This document shows positions 45,036 through 53,584 of a stretch of 64,000 nucleotides of DNA, in pieces. The stretch is taken from positions 1,302,001 to 1,366,000 of the forward strand of contig NZ_RCCK01000011.1 of the NCBI RefSeq assembly GCF_003664035.1. Reading direction: 5' to 3'. The translations under genes and the position numbers were made by a program. This stretch comes from Pedobacter alluvionis. GTDB lineage: Bacteria; Bacteroidota; Bacteroidia; Sphingobacteriales; Sphingobacteriaceae. How positions within the stretch are numbered: position 1 is the stretch's first letter; each line of letters starts with the position of its first letter. Under the pieces are notes generated by a model, which had not been told where the DNA came from, searched no databases, and saw only the letters and a program-made list of their open reading frames with translations.

Positions 45036-46814
45036 CTAGTTTATAAATACGTCACCTCCGTCTATTTTAGTATTTCCACCGGTAACATGATTGGTTCCTG
45101 TAATTGTGTTGCTAGATCCCGTAATGGTGTTGGTTTTAGATGTAATCTTCATGTCCTGCGTATTTAAATTAGTTGCTGTGCCATTAATATCTATCTTGCT
45201 CGATTTTGCCCCGTCCTTCTGTGCAATTTCAATCTTATCAGCATGTATTAGAATCTGATCCTTTTCCAACGTTATAGAGGACGAGCCATTAGTAAGTACT
45301 ACAGTTTGAGAAGATGTTACCGTTACTTTGTTATTGCCATCAACCACGATATGGTTACCGCCGGTTTTATCTTTAATGGTAATGCCACCACCATCGTTCA
45401 ACTGTACAGTATGCCCGCTTTTAGAAGTTAAACTTTTGCTGTTGTTGCTTGCGCTGCCACCACTTCCGCTTTTGCCATGAAATACCGAGCCCAGTACAAT
45501 CGGACGTGCAATGTTTCCTTCCTCAAAAGTTAGCGCTACCTGGTCGCCAATCTCCGGAATAAATACAAAGCCCCTGTTTTTACTCACTTTATCGCTGCTT
45601 CCGGCATCTGGTGTAATTACCCGTAGCCATTCGGTTACATCATTGGTTTTGCATTCCCATTTAAATTTCACTTTAATACGGCCCTGGCCTTGCGGATCGG
45701 CGTTATCAACCACATCTGCCAATTGCATATCAGGGTTTGGTTTAGTGTAGTTTTTCACCGAAAGCCGTTCTGTTGTGGCTACCACGCCTTCGAAAGTATT
45801 GTAATATTTTCCAGTACCATCAATATCGTGATTAATAGTAGTGATCAGGAATTTTCCCAGACTCTCCGTAGAAAATGAAAGTTCCTTTCTGATACTCATG
45901 GTAATTTCGGCAATACTGCCAATACCCAAAGCAGCATTATCGCCACTGGCATTTACCTTTAAAAGGTTGCTGATGTGTGCTTTTTCTTCGTTCTGCACAT
46001 GGCTTTTAATATCATTACTATTATCAACACGGATAAGTGCAGGTTGGTTAAAGGTTTTGCTATACATCATGTTAGACACTTTTATGGCGTGTGCCAGGTC
46101 TGGTGATCCATCACTAGCGCCACTACTTTCGCTCTGCAACATTTCGTCCTGTTTGGGATTATAGGCAAAACGTTTGTTTTTAATCGGCGCAATTTCCATG
46201 GCATACTGCAGGTTTTGCACGTCGCGGCCATACACCAGGGCAACTTCTTTCTGATCGTCAGGCTTACCGAAGTTCAGCTGTTTGCCATCATAATAAAACC
46301 ATTCGTGGTATTCGCCCGAAAGTCTGTTCAGGAAATCGAAATCACTTTCACGATATTGAATCAGGTAATCAATAGGTTCTTTTCTGGCTGCGTTGGCTAC
46401 GATTTTAATATCATTTGCAGGCACATCTGAAGTGGCAAGATTTACAATGCTATTTAAATCTTTATCAAGATAAGAGCCTAAATCAGGCCCCCGATCGATC
46501 AAAATTGTTGGGCTATACCCACTCACGATTAACACACCATGATAACCATGGCTTTGTGCCAGTTCTACCTTAGTTACGAGACCGACAAATTCCTGTAAAC
46601 CGCCTGAGTCGTAACCGAAAGAAGCGGTAAGGGTTTTCCCTACAAAATCGCGACTATCATCTAAGCTGATCATTCCAGGCAACCCCATCTGATCATGGTT
46701 AAACCGCAGCTCAAAATAATGATGGACATTAAAGGCCTGCTTTAAGCTGAAAGAGGCAAAATGGGTAACTGCCTTATCTTCTATATTTATTTCGGTGATT
46801 AATTTCTTTTCCAT
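45036..46814 (-). CDS. Type VI secretion tip protein VgrG (cassette 1)
   Basis: This 592-residue spike protein has the gp27-like N-terminal half (MEKKLITEINIEDKAVTHFA, GFPGMISLDD-like LPGMISLDDSRDFVG), the OB-fold (QGRIKVKFKWEC), GFVFIPEIGDQVALTFEEGN, the repeating gp5-like beta-helix tail, and a C-terminal low-complexity stretch rich in T/N/G (TSKTNTITGSSNTITGTNHV). It assembles as a trimer at the tip of the T6SS tube and carries effectors. The other VgrG (60571-62409) is nearly the same to about residue 445, then diverges. It precedes the nuclease effector gene. Confidence 0.92.
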   Translation of the reverse strand: MEKKLITEINIEDKAVTHFASFSLKQAFNVHHYFELRFNHDQMGLPGMISLDDSRDFVGKTLTASFGYDSGGLQEFVGLVTKVELAQSHGYHGVLIVSGYSPTILIDRGPDLGSYLDKDLNSIVNLATSDVPANDIKIVANAARKEPIDYLIQYRESDFDFLNRLSGEYHEWFYYDGKQLNFGKPDDQKEVALVYGRDVQNLQYAMEIAPIKNKRFAYNPKQDEMLQSESSGASDGSPDLAHAIKVSNMMYSKTFNQPALIRVDNSNDIKSHVQNEEKAHISNLLKVNASGDNAALGIGSIAEITMSIRKELSFSTESLGKFLITTINHDIDGTGKYYNTFEGVVATTERLSVKNYTKPNPDMQLADVVDNADPQGQGRIKVKFKWECKTNDVTEWLRVITPDAGSSDKVSKNRGFVFIPEIGDQVALTFEEGNIARPIVLGSVFHGKSGSGGSASNNSKSLTSKSGHTVQLNDGGGITIKDKTGGNHIVVDGNNKVTVTSSQTVVLTNGSSSITLEKDQILIHADKIEIAQKDGAKSSKIDINGTATNLNTQDMKITSKTNTITGSSNTITGTNHVTGGNTKIDGGDVFIN

Positions 46815-46837
46815 ATCAACTCAATAATAGTTTATGA

Positions 46838-47683
46838 CTACCTGAACATTCCATCGCGAAAGGTTAAAACGTTTCTTTTTCCATTAAAAACAGCTCCGTT
46901 TTTTGTTTCGTTAACTTCGGGATAGCTGATGGTTTTATCTTTAGGGGTATATTTCATGGCCAATTGGGCCGTAAGTTTTTCTTTATCCCCACCTTCTTTA
47001 AGATCGGCAGAAGCAAACAATTGTGTTTTAACTACCTTCCCGAGTTTGAACAATGGCTTTTCAATGCTAAATTCTGAATGATTAACTACTAATGTATGGC
47101 TTACACTATAGGGCTCTGTTCCGCTCATTTGGCCATAGCCTGTAAAGAGATATGTTTTTTGAGGAGCGGTATCTAAACGGTATATATGTTCAAAAAATGG
47201 AGTTGGACTCCCTTCATCGTCTTTATCTTTATAAAGGTCGTTAAATGAGATTGCGGTAGGGACATTGTTTTCGTTTTTATACTGAACGATGTTCTGTACA
47301 TGCCACATAGAGCCCGAATAGGGAGAAAGCCAGTAAAACACCTTAAGATTTTTATCGTCGGCAATTAATACGTTAATTTCGTAAGCTTTTAACGAAGCAA
47401 AATCATTTTCAAAAGCATTTGGCTTTTCGAGCGCGCTGATGAATGCTTTGATAAAAATTTCTTCAGCTTTGGTATCCCCATCATTGAGGTAACTCTCTCT
47501 TGAAGCAACCATTTTAGCCGCCAATTTTTCAAGCGAGTCTGTTTCGGTATTCTTTGTACTTTTATTATCCTGTATTATAGAATCGGCCGAGTATGCTGTA
47601 CTTTGCCTTTTATCTTCATGTTTTGCACCACATGAAAAAAACAGGAATACCGAAGAAAAAAATAAAATGCCTGCTATTTTCAT
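46838..47683 (-). CDS. Lipoprotein, probable immunity to lysozyme-like effector
   Basis: This 281-residue protein has a lipoprotein signal ending LFFSCGAK (C near 18), then an exported body with the segments NVLIADDKNLKVFYWLSPYS and TYLFTGYGQMSGTEPYSVSH. No catalytic pattern is seen. It starts one base after the lysozyme-like gene and is anchored in a membrane facing the periplasm, where a cell-wall enzyme would act. This is the usual layout of effector then immunity. I do not recognise the family. Confidence 0.7.
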   Translation of the reverse strand: MKIAGILFFSSVFLFFSCGAKHEDKRQSTAYSADSIIQDNKSTKNTETDSLEKLAAKMVASRESYLNDGDTKAEEIFIKAFISALEKPNAFENDFASLKAYEINVLIADDKNLKVFYWLSPYSGSMWHVQNIVQYKNENNVPTAISFNDLYKDKDDEGSPTPFFEHIYRLDTAPQKTYLFTGYGQMSGTEPYSVSHTLVVNHSEFSIEKPLFKLGKVVKTQLFASADLKEGGDKEKLTAQLAMKYTPKDKTISYPEVNETKNGAVFNGKRNVLTFRDGMFR

Positions 47684-47684
47684 A

Positions 47685-48404
47685 TTATTGCCTTGGTATA
47701 TTGATTAATCCCCTATTTTCCATAGCCTTTAAAATAACAGCTGTTCCAATTTGTTTATTTACATAATCGAGGCTAAAAACATGATCCCTTGGGAAACCTC
47801 CTTTAGTATAAAGGTTAGAGCCACCCCACAGATATGGCGAATTAATTTTATTATTTTGATAAGCTTTCGCTATACCATTATATTGCTCCAAACGAAGTAA
47901 AACCTTGGGCAAAGACCATACTGTTTCCTTATCCAAACCGCGTAATTTTAAAGCATCAACAGCACTTTCCTCAAAGGTAAATGGTGGACCATGACTAATT
48001 TTTGGTCGGTTTGCAGGGTGCTGCCTGGTAAAGCCACTTAGTGGATCGCCATTGTGCAGGTGTTTGGTAAAATCAGAATTGCTTTCCCTATAATGTACGC
48101 AGGCAATAAAATACCATGGTATACCAGTTGTTTCAGAGAAAAGACCCGTATCTGAAAATGACCTGTTAAAAAAGCCATTTGCAATTTTTGGATTCTTTTT
48201 AAGAAAGCTATCTTCCGGTTCGGTTAGAAAGCAGGCATTGCGATAAGTATATTCGGTTAAATTAAGCAGTTTATTTCTTACCGCCTGATATCTTGATTTA
48301 TGATTTAAGATTTTATCATTAATAATCCGGTTGATCTCTGCAGTTTTTAACGGAGAAATTGTACAGGAATTGAACAGGTTTATGTATTCTAAATCGGTAG
48401 CCAT
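47685..48404 (-). CDS. Peptidoglycan hydrolase-like T6SS effector
   Basis: This 239-residue protein lacks a signal peptide. The core reads IPWYFIACVHYRESNSDF with likely catalytic E107, then KHLHNGDPLSGFTRQHPANR, FTFEESAVDALKLRGLDK, RLEQYNGIAKAYQNNKINSP and YLWGGSNLYTKGGF. This is the pattern of a lysozyme/transglycosylase-like domain common in Bacteroidota and phages. It cleaves cell-wall glycan, probably after delivery by the T6SS. Position between the hcp pair and VgrG, with a lipoprotein downstream, supports an antibacterial effector. The lack of a Sec signal also fits delivery by the tube. Confidence 0.78.
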   Translation of the reverse strand: MATDLEYINLFNSCTISPLKTAEINRIINDKILNHKSRYQAVRNKLLNLTEYTYRNACFLTEPEDSFLKKNPKIANGFFNRSFSDTGLFSETTGIPWYFIACVHYRESNSDFTKHLHNGDPLSGFTRQHPANRPKISHGPPFTFEESAVDALKLRGLDKETVWSLPKVLLRLEQYNGIAKAYQNNKINSPYLWGGSNLYTKGGFPRDHVFSLDYVNKQIGTAVILKAMENRGLINIPRQ

Positions 48405-48432
48405 AGGTAGCTCTTTTTATCATGCCACAAAA

Positions 48433-48481
48433 CAAAAAAATCGTTATTAGTGCCAGCTTAGCCGGAAACTAATAACGATTT
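48433..48481 (-). terminator. Terminator after hcp gene, cassette 1
   Basis: Arms AAATCGTTATTAGT (48438-48451) and ACTAATAACGATTT (48468-48481) with a T-rich run on the minus-strand 3' side. It lies between hcp and the effector genes and so would limit read-through, giving more Hcp than tip proteins. Confidence 0.88.
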
Positions 48482-48489
48482 ATATCAGA

Positions 48490-48885
48490 TTAAGCTTTTG
48501 GCCAATCGTTTTCGTGTTCTGCATTGCCCAGTTTTAGTTTACGGGCAGATACCACAAAATTTAAAGTCATCGGTGTATTGTCATTTACTGCAATACCCTC
48601 GCTATATTGAATGATATAGGCATCTTCAAAAGTAAGTTCCTTCATTTTTGCATCTTCTTCGCCTTTTTTGAAGATAATGCTACCAGCCTGTGGTTTGTAC
48701 TGATTGTTAACCATTGATTCGATCACTGAAGTATCTTCAGTTGATTCGATTTCGATGTGGATGGTGCCACCATAAACACCTGACGATGGACGGCCTTTGG
48801 CGTCGACATCTCTATTTAATGAAAAGCTGCACTGTAGTACATCAAATTCTTTTGATCCTAAGTTTAAACGGGTTTTGAATGCCAT
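48490..48885 (-). CDS. T6SS tube protein TssD/Hcp paralogue (cassette 1, second)
   Basis: A 131-residue Hcp-family protein: MAFKTRLNLGSKEFDVLQCS, then NRDVDAKGRPSSGVYGGTIH and SARKLKLGNAEHENDWPKA. Hcp stacks as hexameric rings to form the T6SS inner tube and may bind small effectors. It differs from the other member of its pair at many positions but is nearly the same as the homologue at 62742-63137 (differences include PQAGSIIF versus PLSGTLVF). It is followed by a strong terminator. Confidence 0.93.
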   Translation of the reverse strand: MAFKTRLNLGSKEFDVLQCSFSLNRDVDAKGRPSSGVYGGTIHIEIESTEDTSVIESMVNNQYKPQAGSIIFKKGEEDAKMKELTFEDAYIIQYSEGIAVNDNTPMTLNFVVSARKLKLGNAEHENDWPKA

Positions 48886-49014
48886 TGTAATAAAGTTTAA
48901 TGTTTTTGAAAAGAATGAATTGCGGTGAGCGTTTAGCGTAGGGCGAGGAGCATTGTGATTAGTGTTAGGCGTTTTAAACCTTACACCTTCAACCTTTCTA
49001 CCCTCAACCTTAGA
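48886..49014. repeat. hcp-hcp spacer with GGCGT-type repeats
   Basis: The 129-bp spacer between the two hcp genes has GTGAGCGTTTAGCGTAGGGC and CCTTACACCTTCAACCTTTC blocks. The spacer of the right-hand pair (63138-63249) shows the same blocks in the same order. A similar GCGTTGGGCGTTGGGCG run sits at 7625-7665. Confidence 0.6.
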
Positions 49015-49410
49015 CTAGGCTTTTGGCCAATCGTTAACATGCTCGGCGCTGCCTAATTTAAGCTTGCGGGCTGAAATCTGGAACTTGAGCGTCATCGCAT
49101 GATCGCCCACAATGTTGATTCCTTCGGAATATTTAACAATGTAGCCATCCTCGAAGTTAACTTCTTTCATTTTGGCATCTTCCTCGGATTTTTTGATCAG
49201 AAGGGTTCCTGTAATAGGTTTGTACTGGTTGTTTACCATTGCCTCGATTATTGAGGTGTCTTCGGTTGATTCGATCTCAATATCGATGGTACCGCCGTAA
49301 ACTCCGGAAGAAGGTCTTCCTTTAGCATCTACATCACGGTTTAACGCATAGGCACAATGAAGTACATCGTACTCCTTGCCTGAAAAGTTTAATCTAGCTT
49401 TGAAAGCCAT
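49015..49410 (-). CDS. T6SS tube protein TssD/Hcp paralogue (cassette 1, first)
   Basis: A 131-residue Hcp-family protein starting MAFKARLNFSGKEYDVLHCA, with YKPITGTLLIKKSEEDAKMK and MTLKFQISARKLKLGSAEHV. It is the promoter-proximal member of the pair and is nearly identical to 63250-63645 (one of the few changes is FSGKEY for FAGKEY, and KKSEED for KKTEED). The upstream 460 bp is noncoding and conserved in part with the other pair. Confidence 0.93.
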   Translation of the reverse strand: MAFKARLNFSGKEYDVLHCAYALNRDVDAKGRPSSGVYGGTIDIEIESTEDTSIIEAMVNNQYKPITGTLLIKKSEEDAKMKEVNFEDGYIVKYSEGINIVGDHAMTLKFQISARKLKLGSAEHVNDWPKA

Positions 49411-49869
49411 AGTTTTAAAATTTAAAGGTTAAATAATTGGATTTTTCGTAGCCTCCGCTACATTAAGTATAAACCAAATATTAAGCCAATTATTGTGTAT
49501 CTCACTCATATATAATGAGTAACAGAGTCTATAAAACTTAAAAATCTTGGCTCACGCTATAGGAAACGCAGATTATTGTGAAGAAAAAAAAGTGTATTTT
49601 TTTCAAAATAAATTTCCGTCTTATTTTTACTAGATACAATAGAGCAAAGTATTGTAGCATTTTAGGGCAAGTTGTTACTTTTTGCAACAGGTAGAATTGC
49701 TTAATGACTAAATTTTTAATGTTGATGTGGTTTTCTGGAAGGAAGGAAATCAAAAAAAAATTAACAATATGTTTATTCTACAGTAGGATTTTTATTAACG
49801 AAATGGAACAGCTGGTTTTCTGAATACATAAGCCATGCCTAAGCAGACAATACAAAAAAAAGATAGAAA
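49411..49869. other. Noncoding leader of hcp pair 1
   Basis: No convincing gene is present; a 71-codon frame (49538-49753) is low-complexity and AT-rich. Compared with 63646-64000, shared blocks are AAAATTTAAAGGTTAAA next to the start codon, a GTAGC..GCTAC hairpin (49458-49471), ACCAAATATTAAGCCA, and a distal block near GTAGCATTTTAGGGCAAG (49651-49668). The transcript probably begins far upstream of the gene and has a long leader. Confidence 0.55.
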
Positions 49870-50079
49870 TTAAAATTGATAAAGTGGAGAAAAGAACTGT
49901 GTACTGAAACCTGTTTTATTATCCTTTTTTAATTTCTCAGCAAAATCTATTAATTTTCCAGATGTTACTTCATACGTAAAAGGAACATTTAAGCTTCTAT
50001 ATGATAGTGCGATACTGGAGATAAAAAGACCAATTCCCATAAAAAGGAACATAAAAAAAATCAACCTATCCTTTATCAT
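49870..50079 (-). CDS. Small membrane protein, 4-bp overlap with preceding gene
   Basis: This 69-residue protein has a single strong membrane helix (RLIFFMFLFMGIGLFISSIA) and a short hydrophilic tail. Its start ATG 50079 overlaps the end of the lipoprotein gene by four bases (stop at 50076), a sign of real coupled translation. It may be an accessory to immunity or a truncated part of a larger membrane protein. No family recognised. Confidence 0.6.
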   Translation of the reverse strand: MIKDRLIFFMFLFMGIGLFISSIALSYRSLNVPFTYEVTSGKLIDFAEKLKKDNKTGFSTQFFSPLYQF

Positions 50080-51035
50080 CTGATAATTTCGAGTTTATCG
50101 CTACCTTCGGGTTTATGCAGATAGAAGGTGTGTGATTTGGGCATCATATTTTTAGCAGTCTTAGAAATCAGCGGAGAATATCCGAAAGTAAGTGTATCTG
50201 CACACACTAAAGTTACCACTCTCCCATTTCCAAAAAATTTTAACTCTGCCTTCTTACATGGATATATAAAATTTCTTTTCTCAACGGCATAATCGCTCAT
50301 ATTCTTTGTAAGCTGATTTTCAATTTCTTTATTCCAGGGTTTTGATGCTGCTTCTTCATAAATTGTATTTCTAACTAATGAAAGAAATTTATTTTGATTG
50401 CCTTCTTCCAATACTTTTTTGTAATTGTCATAAAACTCATCAACTTCTCTACGGATATTTGGATCATTGATTAATTTTTTACTTTTACTCCAACCCACAA
50501 TTTTCCAATTAATGTCTTTAGCATCTACTTCAAATGAAGTTTTATATTCTGAATATGACATAGGCTTCTCTAATTGAGGTGTTTTATATACTAATGTTTC
50601 CCACTTATATTCGTTTCCTTTACCTTTAGCATTTAACTGATCGAGCATAGTCATTGGCTCTTTGTTTTTTGTAATATCTATTTTAATAAAGGAGTTCTTA
50701 GAAAGAGATGAGACAAAAAGGTTTTCCTCTTTTTTTGCAGGAAACATTTTTATTGTTATTTCCTGTTTTCCAGGCTTTAGAATATATTGGTTAATATCAA
50801 CCGTCAAACCCGATCTCTCACCTAATCCAAAATAAGTAATGATCGGCATATCATTCAATAATATTTCGTACGAACAATCTAAATGCTCATACTTTAGTTT
50901 AAACAACATACCCTCTTTTTGATATTCTATTTTTTCCAGGATTCTATTTTCAGCTGCTATATCTTTTTTGTTCTGTGCACAACATTCTAAACTTATGTAA
51001 ATTCCTATTACAATTAATTTTATTAGCTTATTCAT
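50076..51035 (-). CDS. Exported lipoprotein-like, paralogue of gene at 52610
   Basis: This 319-residue protein has a short signal peptide (MNKLIKLIVIGIYISLECCA). The N-terminal half has beta-type segments (YEILLNDMPII, QYILKPGKQEITIKMFP), the middle has WKIVGWSKSKKL, and the end reads LHKPEGSDKLEIIR. All three regions line up with the 324-residue lipoprotein at 52610-53584 (YELYLDDILI, PYLLGNGKHTLKIRFLP, YRVKGWSESQDL, LHKPKGSKTFEVIR). It seems to be one of a set of immunity-type proteins that protect the envelope. No catalytic residues are seen. Confidence 0.7.
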   Translation of the reverse strand: MNKLIKLIVIGIYISLECCAQNKKDIAAENRILEKIEYQKEGMLFKLKYEHLDCSYEILLNDMPIITYFGLGERSGLTVDINQYILKPGKQEITIKMFPAKKEENLFVSSLSKNSFIKIDITKNKEPMTMLDQLNAKGKGNEYKWETLVYKTPQLEKPMSYSEYKTSFEVDAKDINWKIVGWSKSKKLINDPNIRREVDEFYDNYKKVLEEGNQNKFLSLVRNTIYEEAASKPWNKEIENQLTKNMSDYAVEKRNFIYPCKKAELKFFGNGRVVTLVCADTLTFGYSPLISKTAKNMMPKSHTFYLHKPEGSDKLEIIR

Positions 51036-51165
51036 CTTCTACTTTATTTAAATTTAAAAATCTGTTTTCTTATTTAGATTCTTTATGCAGTATTTGGAAA
51101 ATCCGGAAAAATATTAATCTGCAATCCCTCAACAAAGATCTCGGATTCAATCTTTAAAGAATCCA

Positions 51166-51855
51166 TTACTTAGAATTAATTCTAACAGCCTTTAATTTAT
51201 TTTTATTCGAATAGCCCATAATACTGAGAAAAAGAAAAGAAAGATTAAATGCCAAACAGATGATTATCAAGGCATCAGCTTTTATCTGAAGTACAACAGA
51301 AATTAAATATAGAAATGCCGAAACTGGAACCGTTAACATAAATGCGAATAAAAATCGGAAAAACTGGGTTTTGGCATGATCAAAAGCATTGATAAAATCG
51401 TAGTAAAAGCCCAACATATTAAGGCCTAAAAACATAATTGCTATCATCAATAAGCTTGTATTTTCAATTATGTAATAGTTGGCTTTTGTAATTACATCAA
51501 GTACATTTCCTAATGCATTTTTGAGAATCAATAATGGTATCCCGAAGACGGCAAGTAGTACTCCTATATAAACGATCCAAAAAAAATATTTTTTCGATAA
51601 CTTTTCAGCTCCTCCCTTTTTGTAGCTTTTAATAATGGTTTTATTAAACCGTGATGGTCTGAAACTGTATAAAACGATAAGGAAAAAATAAAATTCAAGC
51701 TGGAAAATAGTCAGTTGATAACCATCGTTTGTATTCCTGATTAAGCTTTCGTTAGTTTCTTGGGTAATGAAGAAATAGAATAACGAGCAAACAACATAGA
51801 GCCTAAAAAGTAGGAAATAGCAGAATAGAATAGTTGAAATTCTTCTGGCAATCAT
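51166..51855 (-). CDS. Multi-pass membrane protein in immunity array
   Basis: This 229-residue protein has five or six hydrophobic helices (about residues 10-30, 50-68, 93-113, 128-150, 165-190, 195-213), separated by a basic loop with FNKTIIKSYKKGGAEKLSKK. Such proteins in T6SS regions act as immunity against membrane-active toxins, but no family is identified. It lies in line with flanking lipoprotein genes at short distances. Confidence 0.65.
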   Translation of the reverse strand: MIARRISTILFCYFLLFRLYVVCSLFYFFITQETNESLIRNTNDGYQLTIFQLEFYFFLIVLYSFRPSRFNKTIIKSYKKGGAEKLSKKYFFWIVYIGVLLAVFGIPLLILKNALGNVLDVITKANYYIIENTSLLMIAIMFLGLNMLGFYYDFINAFDHAKTQFFRFLFAFMLTVPVSAFLYLISVVLQIKADALIIICLAFNLSFLFLSIMGYSNKNKLKAVRINSK

Positions 51856-51924
51856 ACTTTAATAGCTATTTCCATCAAATTAAGAGACTAATTTAAGCCT
51901 ATTTTATCCACTCCAAACTATTTA

Positions 51925-52386
51925 TTATTTTTCCAATAATATCTTATGCTTCAACATTACTCTTTTCAAACCTAAGCCTTCCCTACTATAAACAAGTTTC
52001 ATTTGCTTAAATTGTCCACCCTCATCATAAGTCATCCATATAAAACTATTGGCTAAATCCAGATCTTTTGTTTCAATGAGTGTAGGAAGGTACGGCTTTA
52101 ACAAACTGAACATTAGGGTAATGATTTCGTTTTCATAAAGGCGGTAAATCCTAAACTTTTCTGTATTAAACGCTAAAAATATTTCAAATAATATTTGATA
52201 AAACCAGGATTTTCTGGTTAATTCATATTGTATTGGTTTATTAAAGTAAGTATATAATTTATGTTTATTAAAACCTCGGTTATAGAAAATAATGATGTCA
52301 TCAATTGAATCAATAGCGATTTTCTCCTTTAAAAAGAATGTTTCAATAATCAGATCGTTGTTTTCCAAATAAATTTTATAGAACAT
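51925..52386 (-). CDS. Hypothetical protein in immunity array
   Basis: This 153-residue protein begins MFYKIYLENNDLIIETFFLK and contains long hydrophobic/aromatic stretches (FYQILFEIFLAFNTEKFRIY) without clear membrane helices or a signal peptide. ATG 52386 overlaps the preceding truncated lipoprotein fragment by 37 bp, suggesting that this DNA was joined by recombination. No family recognised. Confidence 0.6.
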   Translation of the reverse strand: MFYKIYLENNDLIIETFFLKEKIAIDSIDDIIIFYNRGFNKHKLYTYFNKPIQYELTRKSWFYQILFEIFLAFNTEKFRIYRLYENEIITLMFSLLKPYLPTLIETKDLDLANSFIWMTYDEGGQFKQMKLVYSREGLGLKRVMLKHKILLEK

Positions 52387-52595
52387 ATTCTACAATATAA
52401 ATTTATCTTATTAAAGAAAGTGCTTCCCCCTTTATTTTTTCTATGAAAGATTGCCTGTTCGTAGACTACACTTTCCGTTTCATCATCAGAAATAAATTTT
52501 AATCCGATTGGTTCATTTGGAATTCTAATTGCAACTAACTTTCCTCCACCTAAAAATATTATTTGATAATTTTCGATAGGCACTTGCTGATTCAA
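52350..52595 (-). pseudogene. Truncated third copy of the lipoprotein family
   Basis: This frame has no ATG; it opens at TTG 52595, 15 bases after the end of the 324-residue lipoprotein gene. Its residues YQIIFLGGGKLVAIRIPNEP and IFHRKNKGGSTFF correspond to the C-terminal third of that lipoprotein (YEMKIYGNGKLVTLVIPNGK and ILHKPKGSKTFEVIR). The N-terminal two-thirds are missing and the last residues do not match. It looks like a tandem partial duplication left from recombination within the array. Confidence 0.7.
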
Positions 52596-52609
52596 ATTCT
52601 GTTTTTATG

Positions 52610-53584
52610 TTATTTTCTAATAACTTCGAAAGTTTTTGAACCTTTAGGTTTGTGTAATATTGCTCCCCAAGTTGTTATCCTTCCTTTAGGTGTTTTGCTC
52701 ATCAAAGCATTCCAGTTTTTGTACTTACCATTGGGTATAACCAGTGTGACTAACTTGCCATTTCCATAGATTTTCATTTCATAATTATCAAAAGGTTGCA
52801 TATTTCCAGGACATAGTTTCAACATTTTTTCCTTATTGTTTTGATAATCAATCTTTGAATCTTCAGGTATGGTATAGGTAACAATGTCCAATTCCTCATC
52901 TTCTTTTTTACATAATTTAAGGAATTCATCAATTTTTCCCTCATTGAGCAAATCTTTTAAATAAGAAAAATATTCAACTACCTCTTTTTGCAAAATATCT
53001 TTATCTATTTTTTTCAAATCTTGACTTTCACTCCAACCTTTTACTCGGTAAGGCAACCCTTTAACATCTACCTCCCAAGTTTGCTCCCAAAAGGGAACTT
53101 TTTTTGAAGGGGCATAAAGCTTCAACTCGCTTTTGGCATAGTCTATTTCATTTGAATAGCCTAAAGGAACATCTTTGTTTGGAACAATTTTGGAAAAATA
53201 AATGTGCCATCTTGCGGTTTCGTTAAAAATGATATCTTTTGGCGATACCATTTTATCGACGGAATCTTCTTTAGGAAGAAATCTGATTTTTAAGGTATGT
53301 TTTCCATTCCCTAATAAGTAAGGATTCAATTCAGTTGTATTACTTATGTTATTTCCATAGTAGAAATCAATAAGTATATCATCCAAATAAAGTTCGTAAG
53401 GAGATAGTGCATTAACGTGAGCTATATAGCCTATTTTACCTGTTGTTGAATGAGCGCTTTCTTGTCTATTCATCTTTTCAGAGTTAGGGTTATTCCTATT
53501 TTGTGATTTTTGTTCGCAATTACAAAAAATCAATAAAATTGCTAATAAGGTTAAACTAATTTTTATATAATATCTATTTTCCAT
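52610..53584 (-). CDS. Lipoprotein, probable immunity for the 973-aa effector candidate
   Basis: This 324-residue protein has a lipoprotein-type signal (LLAILLIFCNCEQ), then N-terminal beta segments and a C-terminal domain (YEMKIYGNGKLVTLVIPNGK). Its start overlaps the 3' end of the large gene by 22 bp, which suggests coupled translation. The paralogue at 50076 and a fragment at 52350 make this an array of related envelope proteins. Most simply, they protect the host against the large protein. No family recognised. Confidence 0.72.
   Translation of the reverse strand: MENRYYIKISLTLLAILLIFCNCEQKSQNRNNPNSEKMNRQESAHSTTGKIGYIAHVNALSPYELYLDDILIDFYYGNNISNTTELNPYLLGNGKHTLKIRFLPKEDSVDKMVSPKDIIFNETARWHIYFSKIVPNKDVPLGYSNEIDYAKSELKLYAPSKKVPFWEQTWEVDVKGLPYRVKGWSESQDLKKIDKDILQKEVVEYFSYLKDLLNEGKIDEFLKLCKKEDEELDIVTYTIPEDSKIDYQNNKEKMLKLCPGNMQPFDNYEMKIYGNGKLVTLVIPNGKYKNWNALMSKTPKGRITTWGAILHKPKGSKTFEVIRK

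Noticed and set aside
49538..49753. A 71-codon minus-strand frame upstream of hcp pair 1
   Set aside because: Low complexity and Phe/Lys/Ile rich; it lies in a conserved leader region, and the corresponding place in cassette 2 has no matching frame.
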